Assembly (NCBI GenBank): GCA_042095055.1
Contig: JBELBZ010000002.1
Coordinates: 1 to 64,000, forward strand
Source: UBA8752 sp042095055
GTDB lineage: Bacteria > Bacteroidota > Bacteroidia > Flavobacteriales_D > Sanyastnellaceae
Length of the DNA: 64,000 nucleotides
Direction: 5' to 3'
The notes under the pieces were generated by a model that made no database searches, was not told the origin of the DNA, and worked only from the letters and a program-made list of their open reading frames with translations. The position numbers and the translations under genes were made by a program. Below are positions 59,754 to 64,000 of the stretch, in pieces (positions within the stretch are counted from its first letter, which is position 1; the number at the start of each line of letters is the position of its first letter).

Positions 59754-62192
59754 ATGGACTACAACCGACACCGTCACGATCAATGGAGCCGACGGCCCCT
59801 CGCTTCGAACATCCTCGGGATGGGGTGGGCTTTGTTTCTGATTTTGTGGGGTTGCGGTGTGGGCCAGGCGCAGATTGAAACCGGGTCATGGCAGGACCAA
59901 CCGAATTTTAGCAAGACCCAAGCGGTGGCCGCTGCGCCAGGAGCACCCGTGGTTTTTGTGGCAGGTGAGACTGCGGTTTTTGCACTGGGATTGAACCAGG
60001 CTGGGCAGGCCAGCGGTGAAGTTCAGCGGTTTGGAAAAGCGGATGGTTTGAGCCGTGCTGAAATCGCGGCTGTGGCGCTGGCTCCGCAGTGGGGAAAGGC
60101 CATAGTAGGATACGAAGAAGGCACCTTTGACCTCGTGGGCTTGGATGCAGACGGAACGCTCGGAGGAGTGGTCTCCGTTCGGGATTTGGCGGAAGCTGAT
60201 TTGCCGGGCAACAAGCGGCCCAATCAGTTGATGGTGTCGGGTAAATCCCTGCTGGTATGCACGGATATCGGTGTGGTCGAATACGACCTTGAAGCGCTGG
60301 AGGTTCGGGACACGTGGAAATTGGAATTGAACGGGCAGCAGTTGGCCGTTCGCGCCGCTGTTTTGAGTGCGGGCAGGTGGTGGTTGGCCACGTCCGACGG
60401 TCTGTGGTCGGCTCCAGAAAACGCCGCCTTTCCAGGCGACCCCGCCACTTGGGAATTGGAGGAAAACTTGTCAGGGTTTGGTGCCAGTGACCTGTACAGT
60501 GTTGTGCTGGGTGAAAACGGTCGACTTGCGGTATTGGAACGACGAGAAGGGCCCGATGCCATTTGGGTGGGCCAGTCAGAGGGAACGGCATGGACTGAAG
60601 TGACCGCCGGCCTCACAGAAGATTGGACGGGGCTGACGTCGGACGGTGTGAGCCTGTGGGCGACGACGCCTTTCGGAGTTTTGGAAACCACCGGCGATTG
60701 GGAACCTGACGTGTTGCGGGGCAATGCGGGCAATGTGTATTTGCAGCCCAATGGTGCGGCTGCGGCGGAGGGGGGATGCTGGGTCGCCAATGCGCATTCG
60801 GGCATGTTGTGGCTGGAAGGAGGAGGAACAGAGGCGGCATATGATGGCCCCTATGCGCCCAATGGTCCCAGTTCCAATGCAACATGGAAGTTGGATGCAT
60901 GGAACGACCGCTTGTGGGTGGCGACGGGCGGCACGGAGGCCAGCGGGGTTCCCTTGTACAGGAAGGAGGGCTTCAGTGGCCGAAAAGGCAATTATTGGTG
61001 GTCGATTTCGTCCCCCGATGGCGAAGCAGGCGGCAGCGGTGTGCAAGACCCCATGGATGTGAGCATCGATCCCACCCGTCCAGAGCGGGCTGTTTTTGGA
61101 AGTTTGGAAGAGGGATTGATTGAAGTGGTGGGGGCCCAAATCACGCAGTATTGGAACCCGGCCAATGCGCCGTTGGATTGGAATGTCAACTGGGAAAGTC
61201 AGCGGTGTTCAGCGCCTGCCCTAGACTTTGACCGCCAGGGCAACCTGTGGGTGGTGAACGAGGGGACAGTAAATCCGCTGAAAATGTTGGATGCAGCAGG
61301 TGAGTGGCACGTGTTTGAGGTGGAGGGCATGGATGTTTCAACCCGGTTTACGAGGGTGCTGGCCACCCAGTCTGATCAGGTCTGGATCGTGTTGGGCGCA
61401 GGCGAAGGTGTGGTGGTGCTATCGACGGGAGGCACACCCGCTGACCCCGTTGACGATGACGTTCGGTTTCTGAGCCAGCAAGAAGGAGAAGGCGGTTTGC
61501 CCAGTTCGTTTGTTTTTTCTGTAGAGGAGGACCTCGACGGGGAAGTATGGGTTGGCACCTTGCAGGGCCCTGCGGTGTTTTACCAACCGCAAGCCTTGTT
61601 TGAGGCCGAAGGTTTCGATGCCCAACAAATTCTGATCGAGCAGGATGGGAATTTTCAGTTCTTGCTGGAAACAGAAAAGGTCCAAGACATTGCATTGGAT
61701 GGCGGCAACCGGAAGTGGCTGGCTACCGTAAACAATGGCGCGTTTTTGCTGAGTCCTGACGGCCGATCAGAAGTGGCCCATTTCACGGTGGACAACAGTC
61801 CTTTGCTGTCCAATGAGGTGTATGACATTGCGATTGACCAAGAAAGCGGCCTCGTTTATTTCGCCACCCCCCAAGGACTGACTTCGTATCGCGGAGAGGC
61901 GACCAACTTCACGGCAGAGCTCGATGGTGGAGGACTCCGCATTTTCCCGAACCCATGGCGGCCCGAATTCACACCAATGGTGACCATTGATGGCCTGGCA
62001 TTTGGTTCGGAGGTCCACATCATGAATGCGGGAGGTGAGCGCGTCAAGAAGCTGGAAAGCGCGGGAGGCCGGGCGGTTTGGGACACGACGAACGACCTCG
62101 GTCAGCCCGTTCCGGAGGGCGTGTACTTCATGTTGGCCGGTGAAGACGCGGGCAAGACCGGCGCTTCGGGCAAAATGGTCATCTTGCGCTGA
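59754..62192 (+). CDS. PorZ-like type IX secretion protein (beta-propeller, C-terminal sorting domain)
   Basis: About 812 residues, start uncertain: ATG 59754 gives a basic n-region before the signal helix, while 59820 and 59736 are alternatives. After the signal peptide (VGQAQ) the mature protein opens with GSWQDQPNFSKTQAVAA, as in PorZ. The body consists of two seven-bladed propeller-type segments with repeated WVA, WVG, VWVGTLQG motifs. The end is a T9SS-like domain: IFPNPWRPEFTPMVTI and VPEGVYFMLAGED. In Porphyromonas, PorZ is part of the surface attachment complex that handles anionic LPS delivery. The stop shares a base with the next ATG. Confidence 0.8.
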   Translation: MDYNRHRHDQWSRRPLASNILGMGWALFLILWGCGVGQAQIETGSWQDQPNFSKTQAVAAAPGAPVVFVAGETAVFALGLNQAGQASGEVQRFGKADGLSRAEIAAVALAPQWGKAIVGYEEGTFDLVGLDADGTLGGVVSVRDLAEADLPGNKRPNQLMVSGKSLLVCTDIGVVEYDLEALEVRDTWKLELNGQQLAVRAAVLSAGRWWLATSDGLWSAPENAAFPGDPATWELEENLSGFGASDLYSVVLGENGRLAVLERREGPDAIWVGQSEGTAWTEVTAGLTEDWTGLTSDGVSLWATTPFGVLETTGDWEPDVLRGNAGNVYLQPNGAAAAEGGCWVANAHSGMLWLEGGGTEAAYDGPYAPNGPSSNATWKLDAWNDRLWVATGGTEASGVPLYRKEGFSGRKGNYWWSISSPDGEAGGSGVQDPMDVSIDPTRPERAVFGSLEEGLIEVVGAQITQYWNPANAPLDWNVNWESQRCSAPALDFDRQGNLWVVNEGTVNPLKMLDAAGEWHVFEVEGMDVSTRFTRVLATQSDQVWIVLGAGEGVVVLSTGGTPADPVDDDVRFLSQQEGEGGLPSSFVFSVEEDLDGEVWVGTLQGPAVFYQPQALFEAEGFDAQQILIEQDGNFQFLLETEKVQDIALDGGNRKWLATVNNGAFLLSPDGRSEVAHFTVDNSPLLSNEVYDIAIDQESGLVYFATPQGLTSYRGEATNFTAELDGGGLRIFPNPWRPEFTPMVTIDGLAFGSEVHIMNAGGERVKKLESAGGRAVWDTTNDLGQPVPEGVYFMLAGEDAGKTGASGKMVILR

Positions 62193-62803
62193 TGCAAATG
62201 CGGATCGCTTGGGCCTTGGCCGTGGTTTTTTTGTGGATGGGAAGTCCTGTGGATGCCCAGGACAATGTCTCGTGGTGGCGGCAGATGTTTGGAGAGGGCA
62301 AGGCGGCCAAAGAGGCCGTGGCAGAGCCTGAAACAGAGCCTGCACAGGCATTCCCTGCGGACGATGCGCCCCGAGAGGCGCCGGAGCCCATTGTTGATGA
62401 AGTTGCGCCAGTGCAGCCTGTTGGCGCCCCTTTCCGGGACATTCCTTGGGGGTCTGTGGCTTGGGATGTTCCATCCGAAATTGAGGCGTTGGACTCTTTG
62501 CACGCCCCCCTGGAGGACATCCGGATTCCGGGATTTCGGGTACAGATTTTCATGGGGCGTTTGGACTCGGCCCGCGCTCTTCGGCAACACATTTCGACAG
62601 AGCTTGAACTGGATTTCGACGTCCACTTGACCCCATACCCCCCCATTTTTGGTGTGCAGATGGGTGACTTTAGAACGGCACTGGCTGCCCACCGTGCAAA
62701 AAAGGTGCTGAAAAGAAGCTTCCCCAATGCCTTAGTTGTGCCGGCGGAATTGACCATAGAAAGGGCATTTCCCGTAGCTGTAGATTGCATTCGGACCCCT
62801 TGA
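62192..62803 (+). CDS. Exported SPOR-like protein coupled to PorZ
   Basis: 203 residues. The signal peptide ends at PVDAQD. A Pro/Glu-rich linker (residues about 40-85) precedes a C-terminal domain resembling a SPOR repeat: RVQIFMGRLDSARALRQHI, then YPPIFGVQMGDFRTALAAHRAKKVLKRSFPNALVVP. SPOR domains bind peptidoglycan stripped of stem peptides. The ATG shares one base with the PorZ stop (TGATG), so the pair is probably translated together and may work at the envelope. The role is inferred from coupling. Confidence 0.75.
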   Translation: MQMRIAWALAVVFLWMGSPVDAQDNVSWWRQMFGEGKAAKEAVAEPETEPAQAFPADDAPREAPEPIVDEVAPVQPVGAPFRDIPWGSVAWDVPSEIEALDSLHAPLEDIRIPGFRVQIFMGRLDSARALRQHISTELELDFDVHLTPYPPIFGVQMGDFRTALAAHRAKKVLKRSFPNALVVPAELTIERAFPVAVDCIRTP

Positions 62804-62870
62804 ATGCAAGTTGAACACGCCAAACGGAGAATCTCGCGCATCAAGGCCTTTCTGGACGGGCTTTGAGTTC

Positions 62871-62878
62871 TACATTTG
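62871..62878 (+). promoter_or_regulatory. Candidate -7 element of the actA operon
   Basis: TACATTTG, a perfect TAnnTTTG match, 24 bases before the ATG. Confidence 0.45.
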
Positions 62879-62902
62879 CCCGCGAAAATCAAGCGGTAGA
62901 TT

Positions 62903-64000
62903 ATGTTCGGATTCGAGAGCGTGAAGCAGGTCCTTCTCAACGGGAGGAGATTGGCTTTCATCGTAGCGGTCGCAACGTTCACAGCACCATTGTCCTTGCA
63001 AGCGGGCATTTGGGATGAGGGCGATATTGAAAATGGCCAAGCCTTGTTCAACGCGAATTGTGCCTCGTGTCACTTGGTGACCAACGAGGTGCTCGCGGCT
63101 CCCGGCCTGGCGGGAATTGCCGACCGGTGGGGTTCGAGTGAAGAGTTGCTGGTCCAGTGGATCCAGAACCCGCAAGCGGCTGCAGCTACCGGCGATTCAT
63201 ACGTCAAATCATTGGTCGACCGTTACGTCGGCACTTACGGCTGGATGACAGCCCAGGCGGTGAGCGCCGACGATGTCAAGGACATCATGGCCTATGTCCA
63301 GAATCCTCCTGACGTAGTGGCTACAGCTGACACCGGCACGGATTGCCCCACGATTTATGACGCCATAGAAGAGGAGCAAGGCGCCAACGGCACCATTTGG
63401 TTCCTCATCCTGTTGACCCTTTTCCTGATCATTGCCCTCAGTGCTGCCACAGTCCGCAAGTCGTTGGAAAAGGCGGCCAATGTGGTCTCGGAATCAGACG
63501 ATGCCCCATATGCGGTCCGCTTGAGCGCTTGGGCATGGGACAACCGAACGTTTGTCAGCATCCTGAGCTTGTTTGTGGTGGCCTACTTCGTGGTTATTGG
63601 GTATCAGGCTTTGATGGGTGTGGGTGTCTACCAAGGGTATACTCCTGACCAGCCCGTCAAATTCATCCACAGCGTGCACGTCTGCGAAAACGAGGTGGAT
63701 TGCCAGTACTGTCACCACAGTGCATACGAGTCAAAGCACGCTGGAATCCCCTCCACCAACGTCTGCATGAACTGCCACAAGGCGGTCAAAAAAGGCAGCC
63801 GCTATGGAGAAGTGGAGATCGGAAAGATTTACGCAGCCATCGGTTTCGATGCAGCATCGGGCACCTATTTGGACGGCGAAGGGCAGAACGGATACCAAAG
63901 CCCCCAGGACGACTTCCAGGGTGAGCCTTTGAAGTGGAACAAAGTCCACAACCTCCCAGACCACGTTTTCTTCAGCCACCAGCAGCACGTTGTTGTCGGA
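62903..64000 (+). CDS. actA: Alternative complex III subunit A (multiheme cytochrome c), 3' end outside window
   Basis: At least 366 residues, still open at the right edge. A signal/anchor sequence is followed by an N-terminal class I cytochrome c domain with CASCH (CxxCH, about residue 54-58) and conserved AAPGLAGIADRW. A membrane helix (IWFLILLTLFLIIALSA) and a second one (LSLFVVAYFVVIGY) precede the multiheme part with QYCHH and NVCMNCHK and the phrase SKHAGIPSTN that is typical of ActA. The fusion of an ActE-like monoheme domain to ActA is common in this phylum. ACIII transfers electrons from menaquinol to cytochrome c or directly to oxidases in the inner membrane. The FFSHQQHVVVG end is the start of a later heme region. 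Confidence 0.9.
   Translation, partial: MFGFESVKQVLLNGRRLAFIVAVATFTAPLSLQAGIWDEGDIENGQALFNANCASCHLVTNEVLAAPGLAGIADRWGSSEELLVQWIQNPQAAAATGDSYVKSLVDRYVGTYGWMTAQAVSADDVKDIMAYVQNPPDVVATADTGTDCPTIYDAIEEEQGANGTIWFLILLTLFLIIALSAATVRKSLEKAANVVSESDDAPYAVRLSAWAWDNRTFVSILSLFVVAYFVVIGYQALMGVGVYQGYTPDQPVKFIHSVHVCENEVDCQYCHHSAYESKHAGIPSTNVCMNCHKAVKKGSRYGEVEIGKIYAAIGFDAASGTYLDGEGQNGYQSPQDDFQGEPLKWNKVHNLPDHVFFSHQQHVVVG

Overview
The window looks like chromosomal sequence from a free-living, probably marine, aerobic member of the Bacteroidota, most likely Flavobacteriales-like, with a fairly high G+C content. This assignment is inference. It rests on five proteins with type IX secretion sorting or PorZ-type ends, a Bacteroidota-style SecA, an alternative complex III gene (actA), the DUF2723, Big_5 lipoprotein and CHU_C-type families, and upstream sequences that match the Bacteroidota -7 element TAnnTTTG. 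I found no rRNA, tRNA, insertion sequence, prophage core, CRISPR array or defence island. Almost all of the window is densely packed coding sequence.

Layout. 1-1.5 kb: the end of a repetitive fibre-like surface protein and a small dockerin-like lipoprotein, closed by a clear terminator. 1.5-7.2 kb: a lysoplasmalogenase-like membrane protein converges on a heavy-metal-binding lipoprotein/heme A synthase pair. An EamA transporter follows, then a TPR protein and a lipoprotein translationally coupled to serS. 8.5-12.2 kb: rplU-rpmA and a heme operon, hemA then a hemC-hemD fusion. 12.3-16.1 kb: class I ribonucleotide reductase, nrdB then nrdA. 16.5-22.1 kb: secA, a ComF-type phosphoribosyltransferase, a DUF72 protein and free methionine-R-sulfoxide reductase. 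22.1-25.4 kb: a Big_5-type lipoprotein and a type-B T9SS cargo protein. 25.4-29.7 kb: a TrkA-type K+ regulator, kynureninase, hemL and a UbiA-like membrane protein. 29.8-36.8 kb: gcvP and two related T9SS cargo proteins. 36.9-40.9 kb: a co-directional run of GH3-like protein, uridine kinase, ArsC-like protein, EamA transporter and 3-hydroxyanthranilate dioxygenase. 40.9-49.9 kb: a giant cysteine-rich PKD-like T9SS protein, a DUF2723 membrane protein, and overlapping purN, marC and rnhA. 49.9-52.1 kb: an RluA-type pseudouridine synthase diverging from a glutaryl-CoA-dehydrogenase-like enzyme. 52.2-58.8 kb: rimP-nusA-infB followed by a methionine/glutamine-type aminotransferase and an omega-amidase-like hydrolase. 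58.9-64 kb: an AlbA_2 protein, a PorZ-like T9SS component coupled to a SPOR-like protein, and the start of the alternative complex III operon (actA, cut by the window edge).

How the genes fit together. Tetrapyrrole and respiration genes recur: hemL, hemA, hemC-hemD, heme A synthase and actA supply and use heme for an aerobic chain. Kynureninase and 3-hydroxyanthranilate dioxygenase are two steps of tryptophan-to-quinolinate metabolism (de novo NAD). SecA, PorZ and the T9SS cargo proteins outline an export route for adhesins and surface proteins. At least thirteen genes have TAnnTTTG or TAnnTTCG shortly upstream of the start codon, often with room for only a very short leader.

I do not see a clearly new multi-gene system. 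The best leads are the -7 motif with a TTCG variant and very short leaders, the aminotransferase/omega-amidase pair appended to the translation operon, the GH3-udk coupling, the UbiA-like protein, and the cysteine-module T9SS protein.
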